The position numbers and the translations under genes were made by a program. A stretch of DNA of 6,435 nt from Firmicutes bacterium CAG:170. GTDB taxonomy: Bacteria; Bacillota; Clostridia; Oscillospirales; Oscillospiraceae. Positions 1-6,187 of the stretch are shown in pieces (positions within the stretch are counted from its first letter, which is position 1; each line of letters starts with the position of its first letter). Location of the stretch: assembly GCA_000436735.1 (NCBI GenBank), contig FR887058.1:1-6435 (forward strand). Reading direction: 5' to 3'. The notes beneath the pieces were generated by a model. It was not told the origin of the DNA. It worked only from the letters and a program-made list of their open reading frames with translations, and made no database searches.

Positions 1-446
1 CTCTCCCCGGTCACGGCCCGCGCCTGATAGCCGCGCGCCTTCTTTTTGACCTCGCAGACCTCGCAGCCGCACACGACCGTCACGCCCGCCGCGTCCAGCG
101 CAAAGCGCAGGACATCCACGACGCTGTTCGCCTGATCGGAGAAGGGATAGACCCGTCCGCCCGGCTCCGTGACCGTTACAAGGCCGAGCCTCCGGAATTC
201 CGCCAGCGTCGTTTCCACGCCCCATGTCCGGAGCGCAGGCAGGGCAAATTCCGGCTGCTCGCCGTGATAGTGCTCCGGCCCCAGCTCCCGGTTGGTCAGA
301 TTGCAGCGTCCGTTTCCCGTCGCCAGCAACTTCCGCCCGACGCGCGCCTGCCGCTCCAGCAGCGTGACGCTGTTCGCCGGATCACGCGCCGCCGAGAGCG
401 CCGCCGCCATTCCACTGGCGCCGCCGCCGATAATCAGCACCTTCAT
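1..446 (-). CDS. HI0933/YhiN-family FAD-binding flavoprotein (aminoacetone oxidase-like), N-terminal part
   Basis: Read on the minus strand from the ATG at 446, this gives 148 uninterrupted residues before the left edge of the window; family members are about 400 residues, so roughly the last 250 lie outside. Seen: an N-terminal Rossmann FAD-binding motif (VLIIGGGASGMAAA, residues 3-16), an acidic residue at the end of the second strand (LLERQ), and GRKLLATGNGRCNLTN at about residues 37-52, the signature of the HI0933/YhiN flavoproteins. A run of cysteines (CGCEVCEV) follows near residues 127-134. The start is supported by GGGAGG at 454-459, seven bases upstream, and by a well-placed promoter. 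Members are predicted cytoplasmic NAD(P)/FAD oxidoreductases, often annotated as aminoacetone oxidase family or BaiN-like. The substrate here is unknown. The family is confident; the reaction is not. Confidence 0.9.
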   Translation of the reverse strand, partial: MKVLIIGGGASGMAAALSAARDPANSVTLLERQARVGRKLLATGNGRCNLTNRELGPEHYHGEQPEFALPALRTWGVETTLAEFRRLGLVTVTEPGGRVYPFSDQANSVVDVLRFALDAAGVTVVCGCEVCEVKKKARGYQARAVTGE

Positions 447-474
447 AGTGCCGCCTCCCTTCCTGTTTTCGTTT

Positions 475-503
475 AGTATACCGGAAATTTGAATTTTTCT
501 CAA
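475..503 (-). promoter_or_regulatory. Sigma-A-type promoter for the leftward flavoprotein gene
   Basis: On the minus strand the -35 box TTGAGA (498-503) and the -10 box TATACT (475-480) are separated by exactly 17 bases. Transcription would begin near 468, giving a leader of about 22 bases that carries the GGGAGG ribosome-binding site. Both boxes differ from consensus at one position. Confidence 0.75.
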
Positions 504-520
504 GTGTCAGCCGCAGCGTC

Positions 521-549
521 TTTATCTTTTGCAAAAGCTGTAGTATAAT
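521..549 (+). promoter_or_regulatory. Probable promoter for ylmH and the DUF896 gene
   Basis: A perfect TATAAT -10 box lies at 544-549. The best-spaced -35 candidate is TTTATC at 521-526 (17-base spacer), which is weak. Transcription would begin near 556, giving a short leader of about 19 bases to the ATG at 575. The -10 is convincing, but the weak -35 suggests low or activator-dependent output. Confidence 0.5.
526..537. repeat. 12-bp perfect palindrome in the ylmH promoter region
   Basis: CTTTTGCAAAAG is perfectly self-complementary. It ends six bases before the TATAAT box at 544-549, so it would lie between the -35 and -10 elements of the rightward promoter. That position suits a repressor operator, but no cognate regulator can be named from the sequence. 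In AT-richer intergenic DNA a palindrome of this size could arise by chance. Confidence 0.4.
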
Positions 550-574
550 AAAATATTGAAAGCGAGGCGAGGCA

Positions 575-1360
575 ATGGAAAAGCGTGAAAAAATCGAAAA
601 GCTTGCGCAGGACAAGGACGAGGCCATGCTTCTGGCACGGGTCTACGACCGCATCACCCTTGCCGCGCAGCGGAACATTCCCGCCGCGACCTGCTTTCTC
701 TCACCGCGCGAACAGCTTCTGACGCAGCAGCTCCTGCGCGGCACGGAGCTGCACTTCTTCGGAGGCGCCGCCGGAACGGAGCGCAATATGTGCTGCTGGC
801 TGCCGGATTATCTGGACGAAGGCTGGCTCTCGTCGGAGGACGGCCCCTGTGCCGCCGTCTGCGCGGAGTTTTTTGCAGGCGACAGGCTCTCGCACCGTGA
901 TTTTCTCGGCGCGCTCATGGGCGCGGGCATCAAGCGCGAGACAGTCGGCGATATTTTCGTCCGCGATGGCCGGTGCGATTTTCTCGTCACGCGGGAGATT
1001 CTCCCCTACGTCCTGCAAAACCTGACCTCTGCCGGACGGGCCAGACTGACGCTTCGGGAGCTGGCGCTTTCCGAGCTGGAAATTCCGGCCGCGCAGGTCA
1101 AGACCGTGCGCGACACGGTCTCTTCTCTCCGGCTGGACAGCGTCGTATCCGCGGGCTTCGGGCTCAGCCGCGGCAAGGCCGCGCTGTATATCGAAAGCGG
1201 CAAGGCGGAGCTGAACCACATGCCGTGCGTCAAATCCGACAAAACCGTCTGCGAAGGCGACGTGGTCTCCGTGCGCGGACTGGGAAAGATCCGGCTGGAG
1301 GAGCTCTCCGGAACAACAAAGAAAGGAAGGACCGGCATTGTCATCAGCCGGTTTGTGTGA
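575..1360 (+). CDS. ylmH: YlmH-like S4-domain RNA-binding protein
   Basis: A 261-residue protein, close to the usual YlmH length. Residues 106-128 (LSHRDFLGALMGAGIKRETVGDI and nearby) match the conserved YlmH core, and residues about 184-243 form an S4 RNA-binding domain (LRLDSVVSAGFGLSRGKAAL, then EGDVVSVRGLGKIRLEEL). YlmH is cytoplasmic; in Bacillus subtilis it is linked to ribosome-associated quality control, where its S4 domain binds stalled 50S subunits, and its gene lies beside divIVA in the division cluster. Here no division genes are adjacent: a flavoprotein gene is upstream and divergent, and a DUF896 gene follows. The start at 575 has GAGG at 564-567, seven bases upstream, and is the first ATG in frame. 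The name is confident; a quality-control role here is inferred from the family. Confidence 0.9.
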   Translation: MEKREKIEKLAQDKDEAMLLARVYDRITLAAQRNIPAATCFLSPREQLLTQQLLRGTELHFFGGAAGTERNMCCWLPDYLDEGWLSSEDGPCAAVCAEFFAGDRLSHRDFLGALMGAGIKRETVGDIFVRDGRCDFLVTREILPYVLQNLTSAGRARLTLRELALSELEIPAAQVKTVRDTVSSLRLDSVVSAGFGLSRGKAALYIESGKAELNHMPCVKSDKTVCEGDVVSVRGLGKIRLEELSGTTKKGRTGIVISRFV

Positions 1361-1365
1361 ATTTT

Positions 1366-1608
1366 ATGAAGCAGGAACGGATCGACCGCATCAATGAGCT
1401 TGCCAGAAAGGCAAAGGCCGAAGGGCTGACGGAGGAGGAGCTTGCCGAGCGCGACGTGCTCCGCCGGGAGTATATCGACTCCGTCAAGGCCGCGCTGTGC
1501 TCGCATCTGGACAACACCTATATTGTCGATGAAAAGGGCAACAAGCGCCCGCTGCACAAAAAGAAGCCGGAGGACGGAAAGGTCATCCAGTTTCCCAAAA
1601 AGTCCTGA
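1366..1608 (+). CDS. DUF896/YnzC-like small protein
   Basis: An 80-residue protein beginning MKQERIDRINELARKAKAEG. Residues about 5-44 form the charged two-helix hairpin typical of DUF896 (UPF0291/YnzC), including LTEEELAERDVLRREYIDSV. The C-terminal half is basic (RPLHKKKPEDGK, ending in KKS). The molecular function is not known; B. subtilis YnzC is encoded in the SOS-regulated yneA operon, but nothing resembling that operon or a LexA site is visible here. The ATG lies five bases after the ylmH stop and has no evident Shine-Dalgarno sequence, so translation probably depends on ribosomes finishing ylmH. An in-frame GTG at 1357 is a possible alternative start, but the family N-terminus fits the ATG better. 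The reading frame stays open upstream to 973, but that part is antisense-like noise inside ylmH. Confidence 0.88.
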   Translation: MKQERIDRINELARKAKAEGLTEEELAERDVLRREYIDSVKAALCSHLDNTYIVDEKGNKRPLHKKKPEDGKVIQFPKKS

Positions 1609-1621
1609 CAAGCAGAAACGT

Positions 1622-1647
1622 CCCGGCGCTGCAAATGCAGCGCCGGG
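1622..1647. terminator. Strong hairpin between convergent genes, probable bidirectional terminator
   Basis: An 11-bp perfect GC-rich stem (CCCGGCGCTGC at 1622-1632 pairing with 1637-1647) closes a four-base AAAT loop. On the plus strand it is followed by CGCTTTGTTCT; on the minus strand by ACGTTTCTGCTTG. The T tracts are interrupted, so termination may be imperfect, but the position between the stop of the DUF896 gene (1608) and the stop of the leftward SLH gene (1680) fits a shared terminator for both. Confidence 0.8.
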
Positions 1648-1679
1648 CGCTTTGTTCTATGCGGTTTGCTGTTCAGCGC

Positions 1680-3989
1680 TCAGGAATTGCTGTCGGAATA
1701 GCGCAGGGCGTAGAGCATCTTTGCGACCTCGCCGCGGGTGACATTGCCGGTCGGGTTGAGCTTGCCCTTGGAGCCGCTGATGATGCCGCGCTCCACCATG
1801 GCGGCAAGCTCCGGCCGCGCCCAGGAGGCGACGCGGCCCGCGTCGGTGAACTTATCCAGAACGCTTTCGTCCTCCTGTTGGAGCTTCTGGCTCCGGGCGA
1901 GAATGACCATCGCCTCCTGACGGGAGATGGTGGCGGTGGGCTTGGCGTAGAGCTTGCCGTTCGAGGAGGAGCCGCTCATGTAGCCGAGCTGATAGGCGGC
2001 CTTCATGGCGTCCTGCGCCCATTTTGCGATCTTATCGTTGTCGGCATAGGGCAGATCGGACTTCGTATAAAGCGTGACGTCCACGTCGAGGAAGCGCATC
2101 AGCGCAACGACGAACTCCTGACGGGTCATGGAGTCGTTCGGGCGGTAGTAGAGCTTGCCGTCGGACCCGGTGGAGCCGGTCAGAACGCCGTCGAAGTACA
2201 GCTCGTTGACGTAGTCCTTTGCCCAATGCTTGCTCATGTCCGCGAAGGGGTTGGCGGGTGCGACGGTGATCTTTGCCTCCGCCGTCACATCGCCATAGGA
2301 GACGGTGATGGTGCCCTCGATGCGCTGCGCGGTATCGGCAGCCTTGAAAACGCCGTTTTTGTCGATGGCGCCGATGCCGCCGGAGACGGTCCATTCAAAG
2401 CTGCTGTTCTGCGAGGCGACGGTGCGCCCATAGTAGCTGGCGACGGCCGCAAGGCTGGTCGAGCTGCCGCCGGGGACGGTCGCCTCCGTGAAGGAGACGT
2501 TGGAATCGGCCTTCTTGAGCGAAAGCTCCGTGATCGTATCGAGGACCGGAAGCTGGACGCGGGCGCTCAGATCGCCGGAGACGGCGGAGACGGTGACATA
2601 GCCGCTGGCGTCGTCGTCCACGGTCAGCACGCCCTTCGCGCTGATCTCGCCGCCGTCCGCGCCGAAGGCGACCTCGTCGGGAAGCTCGGCGGGCATATAG
2701 TTACGGTCGGCGGCCTTTACGGTCATATTGAGCTTTGCGCCGGGAAGCACAGCCTGCGCGCCGTAGGGATACAGGCAGAGCATATCCGCATCCTCGGAGC
2801 GGGTCGTCTCCCGCACGAGAAAGATGAAGTTTGCACAGGCGCGCAGCGCGCCGTCCTCGGGCTGGTTGACGGTCGCGCCGGAGGCGTAGCCCGGATAGAT
2901 CGCGCCAAGAGAGGTCGAGCCGCCGCCGTCGAGATTCAGCGCCGTGACGCAGCCAAGCTCCGCCATGCGGTCGGCCAGCTCCGCAAGATTCATGCCGGAG
3001 GAGCTTTTGCCGCCGTCCACGGTGTAGAGGACGAGGCCGCCGTTCTGGTCGATGCCGACAGCGGTGCGGGCGGCGCTCTTCTTTTCAGAGTCCAGCGTGA
3101 ATTCCTCGCACGGAATGCCGCGGTCAACCAGCAGCTCACTACCGGAGCAGGCATACTGCACCCGCGTCCATTCCGGCGCACAGGAGGTGGTGACGACCAC
3201 GCGGTCGCCGGACTTCAGCGCCTTCACATTGTCCAGCGCGGTGGGATAGATGCTCGCCTCCGAGATGGCCAGCACGAACGAGCCGTCGGGAATGGTGCAG
3301 GAGGCGGTCGCGGAGGCCGTCTTGACGACCTCCAGCTCGATGGAGCCGTTCAGCGGAAGCGCTGCGTCGGCGCCGTTGACCGGCTCGAGCAGGACGTTGT
3401 AGGCAGAGACCTTGTTCTTGGTCTTGCTGTCATAGTCACGGGAATACAGGCCGATGCCGTTGGAATCGTTCAGACGCTTGTTGTAGAAGATCGAGGTCTG
3501 ATAGCCGTCGGACAGGCGGACGTTGATGGAAAGCTCGGGGCTGCCGATGATCGCGCTCCCGTCCGCATAGAAGCCGACGGAGGGCATGTCGGTGCTGGCG
3601 CTGCGCAGCACGCCGTCCGTGACCAGCAGGCCGTAGGGAAGGCCGGTCTCTGTTTCAAAGAAGGAGGCGTTGATGCCCGCGACGATGCTCAGACCGTCCT
3701 CCGAGAGCTTTTTGGCGATCTGGCTGATGGTGCTTGCGCCGTAGATCTCCTTGCCGTAGGCGATGATCGGCTGCACGTCGCGGTCCTTCGTGTAGCGCAC
3801 ATAGTTTTCCTGCGCGCCGGAAAGGCCCTTCGTCGTAGAGATCAGCTGCGTGCCGCTGTAGAGGCGTGTGGTGTCGGCAAGGTCGATGCTCTCGCTGAAT
3901 ACGCTCTGATCCAGCGCGGCAAAGACGCTTCCCGCGAGCAGGCAGACTGCCAGAAGCAGCGCCGGAAGAATATGTAGGATCCGTTTCAT
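1680..3989 (-). CDS. Secreted phosphodiester glycosidase (NAGPA-like) with three SLH domains
   Basis: A 769-residue exported protein. Residues 1-24 are a signal peptide with a basic start, a long hydrophobic core and a likely cleavage after SVFA; Cys16 does not sit in a good lipobox. Residues about 95-392 match the phosphodiester glycosidase/NAGPA domain (PF09992-type): GINASFFETETGLPYG (105-120), RTAVGIDQNGGLVLYTVDGG (308-327) and NLDGGGSTSL (352-361). Residues about 395-578 are beta-rich and look Ig-like. Three SLH repeats follow at about 581-630, 646-697 and 713-763, with TRQE, SRQE and TRGE in place of the usual TRAE-type motif; these would anchor the protein to secondary cell-wall polymer. 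Human NAGPA uncovers mannose-6-phosphate; the bacterial substrate, perhaps a glycan phosphodiester in cell wall or capsule, is inferred. The start at 3989 is preferred over an ATG at 4031 because AAAGGAG lies seven bases upstream and the signal peptide begins there. Confidence 0.92.
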   Translation of the reverse strand: MKRILHILPALLLAVCLLAGSVFAALDQSVFSESIDLADTTRLYSGTQLISTTKGLSGAQENYVRYTKDRDVQPIIAYGKEIYGASTISQIAKKLSEDGLSIVAGINASFFETETGLPYGLLVTDGVLRSASTDMPSVGFYADGSAIIGSPELSINVRLSDGYQTSIFYNKRLNDSNGIGLYSRDYDSKTKNKVSAYNVLLEPVNGADAALPLNGSIELEVVKTASATASCTIPDGSFVLAISEASIYPTALDNVKALKSGDRVVVTTSCAPEWTRVQYACSGSELLVDRGIPCEEFTLDSEKKSAARTAVGIDQNGGLVLYTVDGGKSSSGMNLAELADRMAELGCVTALNLDGGGSTSLGAIYPGYASGATVNQPEDGALRACANFIFLVRETTRSEDADMLCLYPYGAQAVLPGAKLNMTVKAADRNYMPAELPDEVAFGADGGEISAKGVLTVDDDASGYVTVSAVSGDLSARVQLPVLDTITELSLKKADSNVSFTEATVPGGSSTSLAAVASYYGRTVASQNSSFEWTVSGGIGAIDKNGVFKAADTAQRIEGTITVSYGDVTAEAKITVAPANPFADMSKHWAKDYVNELYFDGVLTGSTGSDGKLYYRPNDSMTRQEFVVALMRFLDVDVTLYTKSDLPYADNDKIAKWAQDAMKAAYQLGYMSGSSSNGKLYAKPTATISRQEAMVILARSQKLQQEDESVLDKFTDAGRVASWARPELAAMVERGIISGSKGKLNPTGNVTRGEVAKMLYALRYSDSNS

Positions 3990-3996
3990 AATTTGA

Positions 3997-4003
3997 CTCC
4001 TTT
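3997..4003 (-). promoter_or_regulatory. Ribosome-binding site that fixes the SLH gene start at 3989
   Basis: On the minus strand AAAGGAG is followed by seven bases and then the ATG whose first residues are MKRILHIL. The upstream in-frame ATG at 4031 has no comparable site and would put fourteen polar residues ahead of the signal peptide. Confidence 0.85.
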
Positions 4004-4020
4004 GGTCGAAATACAGATTT

Positions 4021-4050
4021 CTGACTACCATGTTAACATAATTGTGTCAG
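4021..4050. repeat. Nested inverted repeats over the start of SLH gene transcription
   Basis: A perfect 10-bp palindrome, ATGTTAACAT (4030-4039), is flanked by the inverted pair CTGAC (4021-4025) and GTCAG (4046-4050), with unequal gaps of four and six bases. On the minus strand the block begins directly after the proposed -10 box and covers the predicted start point near 4044. It could be an operator, or part of the leader structure. Its function is not established. Confidence 0.35.
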
Positions 4051-4078
4051 ATTGTAAATGTTTTTTCCTTCCTGTCAA
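4051..4078 (-). promoter_or_regulatory. Sigma-A-type promoter for the leftward SLH gene
   Basis: On the minus strand a perfect TTGACA -35 (4073-4078) and a TACAAT -10 (4051-4056, one mismatch) are separated by 16 bases. Transcription would begin near 4044, leaving a leader of about 55 bases before the ATG at 3989. The -35 lies in the left arm of the inverted repeat at 4071-4095. Confidence 0.7.
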
Positions 4079-4095
4079 GCTTTTTGCTTGACAGG
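4071..4095. repeat. Perfect 10-bp inverted repeat holding both divergent -35 boxes
   Basis: CCTGTCAAGC at 4071-4080 and GCTTGACAGG at 4086-4095 are exact reverse complements around a TTTTT centre. Each arm contains TTGACA, one on each strand, and each box is correctly spaced from its own -10. The dyad is not followed by a T tract on either strand, so it does not look like a terminator. Confidence 0.85.
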
Positions 4096-4116
4096 CGGAA
4101 GAAAATCGTGTATGCT
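4088..4116 (+). promoter_or_regulatory. Sigma-A-type promoter for the ylxM-ffh-rpsP-khpA operon
   Basis: A perfect TTGACA -35 (4088-4093) and a TATGCT -10 (4111-4116) are separated by 17 bases. Transcription would begin near 4123, giving a leader of about 38 bases with AGGAGG at 4151-4156 just before the ylxM start. No promoter of similar quality is seen before ffh, rpsP or khpA, so this probably drives all four. Confidence 0.75.
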
Positions 4117-4160
4117 ATACAGGCTGTAAAGGGGGAAACCTTGCCGGCAGAGGAGGGCGC

Positions 4161-4505
4161 ATGAAACAGGACGCATATGCCATGACTCTGCTGTTTGATT
4201 ATTACGGCGAGCTTCTGACCGAGAAGCAGAAGACCTGCTTCGACCTGTATTACAATCAGGATCTTTCGCTCAGCGAGATCGCCGAGGAGGCCGGGATCAC
4301 CCGTCAGGGCGTACACGATACACTGGCGCGCGCGGAAAGCGTCCTCCGGAACATGGAGGACAAGACGGGCTGCATCGCTCGGGCTGAGAGAACGCAGGCG
4401 GCGCTCCGGGAGATCTGCGCATCGGCGCAGGCGCTGCTTTCGGTGCCGGAGGCGTCGGCGCAGGCCAGAAAAATTCTCTCCGCCGCGGAAAAAATAAAGG
4501 AGTAA
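4161..4505 (+). CDS. ylxM: YlxM family helix-turn-helix protein (UPF0122), SRP-associated
   Basis: A 114-residue acidic, helical protein. Residues 19-36 (LLTEKQKTCFDLYYNQDL) and a helix-turn-helix at about 38-60 (SEIAEEAGITRQGVHDTLAR) are the UPF0122/YlxM hallmarks and resemble sigma-factor region 4. The gene normally sits directly before ffh, as here; ffh starts four bases after its stop. In streptococci YlxM interacts with the SRP and modulates Ffh/FtsY activity, so a role as an SRP accessory factor is the better guess than classical transcription control, though DNA binding cannot be excluded. The start has AGGAGG at 4151-4156 with a rather short four-base spacer. Confidence 0.92.
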   Translation: MKQDAYAMTLLFDYYGELLTEKQKTCFDLYYNQDLSLSEIAEEAGITRQGVHDTLARAESVLRNMEDKTGCIARAERTQAALREICASAQALLSVPEASAQARKILSAAEKIKE

Positions 4506-4509
4506 GCGA

Positions 4510-5865
4510 ATGGCATTCGAAGGTCTTACCGAAAAACTGTCCGCCGCCTTCAAAAAGCTGCGCGGCAAGGGACGGCTGAGCGAAGCGGACGTCAAGGAGT
4601 CCATGCGGGAGATCCGTCTGGCGCTTCTGGAGGCGGACGTCAGCTACAAGGTCGTCAAGGACTTTATCAAAAAGGTGACCGAGCGGGCGGTCGGCGCGGA
4701 TGTGCTCGAAAGCCTGACTCCGGCGCAGATGATCGTCAAGATCGTCAACGAAGAGCTGACTGCACTGATGGGCAGCGACAATCAAAAGATCCGTATGGCC
4801 TCCCAACCGCCCACGATCGTCATGATGGTCGGCCTTCAAGGTGCGGGCAAGACTACCCACACCGGCAAGCTGGCGGGCCTGTTCAAGAAGCAGGGCAAAA
4901 ATCCGCTGCTCGTCGCGTGCGATATCTACCGCCCTGCGGCCATCAAGCAGCTCCAGATCGTCGGCTCGCAGGTCGGCGTTCCGGTCTTTGAGATGGGCCA
5001 GACCAACCCCGTCGATGTGGCGAAGGCGGCCATTGCGCACGCGGTGCGCCACGGAAACGATATGGTGTTCTTTGATACGGCGGGCCGTCTGCATGTGGAC
5101 GAGGCGCTGATGGAGGAGCTGAAGGCCATCAAGGCGGCGGTCAAGCCGAATGAGATCCTGCTCGTGGTCGATGCCATGACCGGTCAGGACGCCGTCAACG
5201 CGGCGCAGACCTTCAACGAGTATCTGGACATCGACGGCGTGATCCTCTCCAAGCTCGACGGCGATGCGAGAGGCGGCGCGGCGCTCTCGGTCAAGGCTGT
5301 GACCGGCAAGCCGATCAAATTCATCGGCGTGGGCGAAAAGCTCGACCAGATCGAGCCGTTCCATCCCGGCCGCATGGCCTCGCGCATTCTCGGCATGGGC
5401 GACGTGCTGACGCTGATCGAAAAGGCAGAGGCTGCGTTCGATCAGAAGAAGGCCGAGGAGCTGGAGAAGAAGCTCCGCAGCAACAAATTCACGCTTGCCG
5501 ATTTCTATGACCAGCTGACGCAGCTCAAGGGCATGGGCAGCCTGGAGGATCTGGCAGGCATGATGCCGGGCATGAACGCCGGCGCGCTCAAGGGCGCGAC
5601 CGTCGATGAAAAGGCCATGGCGCGCACCGAGGCGATCATTCAGTCCATGACGCCGTATGAGCGCGAAAATCCCTCCGTCCTGAATCACAGCCGCAAGCGC
5701 CGCATCGCGGCAGGCTCCGGCGTGAAGGTCGAGGACATCAACCGGCTGCTCAAGCAGTTCGATATGATGAATCAGATGATGAAGCAGTTCTCCGGCCCCG
5801 GCGCGTCGAAAAAGATGAAGCGCATGGGCAGAATGGGCGGCTTCCCCGGAATGCCGGGCATGTAA
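4510..5865 (+). CDS. ffh: Signal recognition particle protein Ffh (SRP54)
   Basis: A complete 451-residue Ffh, normal for the family. It binds 4.5S/scRNA and signal sequences of nascent proteins and docks with FtsY at the membrane. The N domain covers residues about 1-90 (with REIRLALLEADVSYKVVKDF at 33-52). The G domain holds GLQGAGKTT (108-116), DIYRPAAIKQLQ (138-149), DTAGR (189-193), SKLDGDARGGAALS (247-260, Ser where Thr is usual) and GVGEKLDQIEPFHPGR (273-288). The methionine-rich M domain (about 328-451) includes the RNA-binding segment SRKRRIAAGSG (394-404), MMNQMMKQF, and a Met/Gly tail (MGRMGGFPGMPGM). All GTPase motifs are intact. AAAGGAG at 4497-4503 overlaps the end of ylxM, which suggests tight co-translation. 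Confidence 0.98.
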   Translation: MAFEGLTEKLSAAFKKLRGKGRLSEADVKESMREIRLALLEADVSYKVVKDFIKKVTERAVGADVLESLTPAQMIVKIVNEELTALMGSDNQKIRMASQPPTIVMMVGLQGAGKTTHTGKLAGLFKKQGKNPLLVACDIYRPAAIKQLQIVGSQVGVPVFEMGQTNPVDVAKAAIAHAVRHGNDMVFFDTAGRLHVDEALMEELKAIKAAVKPNEILLVVDAMTGQDAVNAAQTFNEYLDIDGVILSKLDGDARGGAALSVKAVTGKPIKFIGVGEKLDQIEPFHPGRMASRILGMGDVLTLIEKAEAAFDQKKAEELEKKLRSNKFTLADFYDQLTQLKGMGSLEDLAGMMPGMNAGALKGATVDEKAMARTEAIIQSMTPYERENPSVLNHSRKRRIAAGSGVKVEDINRLLKQFDMMNQMMKQFSGPGASKKMKRMGRMGGFPGMPGM

Positions 5866-5919
5866 ACGTCGTTTCAGCGCAAAGCTTTACGAAAATACAT
5901 TTTGAAGAAGATAATTTTT

Positions 5920-5924
5920 GGAGG
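5920..5924 (+). promoter_or_regulatory. Ribosome-binding site that fixes the rpsP start
   Basis: GGAGG lies eight bases before the ATG at 5933. A TTG five codons upstream (5918) would put the ribosome-binding site inside the coding region and add residues foreign to S16, so it is not used. The 67 bases between ffh and rpsP show no terminator and no convincing promoter. Confidence 0.85.
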
Positions 5925-5932
5925 AAAAACAA

Positions 5933-6169
5933 ATGGTTAAGATCAGACTCAGAAGAATGGGCGCCAAGAAGAATCCCTACTACCGCATCGTCGTCGCCGA
6001 CTCCCACTTCCCGCGCGACGGCCGCTTCATCGAAGAGATCGGCACCTATGATCCGCAGAACAACTCCGCTGTTACGGTCGATGTCGAGAAGGCCCAGCAG
6101 TGGATCAAGAACGGCGCACAGCCGACCGATACCGTCCGCGGTCTGCTCAAGAAGGCAAACGTTCTGTAA
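5933..6169 (+). CDS. rpsP: 30S ribosomal protein S16
   Basis: A 78-residue basic protein starting MVKIRLRRMGAKKNPYYRIV, the diagnostic S16 N-terminus, followed by ADSHFPRDGRFIEEIGTYDP (22-41) and a C-terminal section with QWIKNGAQPTDTVRGLLKKA (56-75). S16 binds 16S rRNA in the body of the small subunit and is needed for its assembly. Length and sequence are entirely normal. The gene follows ffh and precedes khpA by 18 bases, the standard Firmicutes order, and is probably cotranscribed with both. Confidence 0.98.
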   Translation: MVKIRLRRMGAKKNPYYRIVVADSHFPRDGRFIEEIGTYDPQNNSAVTVDVEKAQQWIKNGAQPTDTVRGLLKKANVL

Positions 6170-6187
6170 GCCTTAAGGAGTAACAGA

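Noticed and set aside
973..1365. Upstream extension of the DUF896 frame starting at 973
   Set aside because: This part overlaps ylmH out of frame and encodes Arg/Pro/Gly-rich sequence with no resemblance to the family, which begins at MKQERIDRINELA.
1635..3977. A 780-codon open frame on the plus strand, almost exactly antisense to the SLH glycosidase gene
   Set aside because: Its codons lie in the exact complementary register of the real gene, so stops appear only where the real gene uses TTA, CTA or TCA, codons avoided in this GC-rich genome. The translation is a Gly/Asp/Val/His-rich string with no domain, and the minus strand has a signal peptide, enzyme motifs and SLH repeats.
4071..4095. 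The 10-bp inverted repeat read as a transcription terminator
   Set aside because: There is no T tract after the stem on either strand, the flanking genes diverge so neither ends here, and both arms double as -35 boxes.
4297..5688. A 463-codon open frame on the minus strand antisense to ylxM and ffh
   Set aside because: It is in the complementary register of ffh and explained by the same codon bias. Ffh is unmistakable on the plus strand.
5886..5915. Possible promoter TTTACG/GATAAT before rpsP
   Set aside because: The spacing is 18 bases and the start point would fall on the ribosome-binding site at 5920-5924, leaving no usable leader. Read-through from ffh is more likely.
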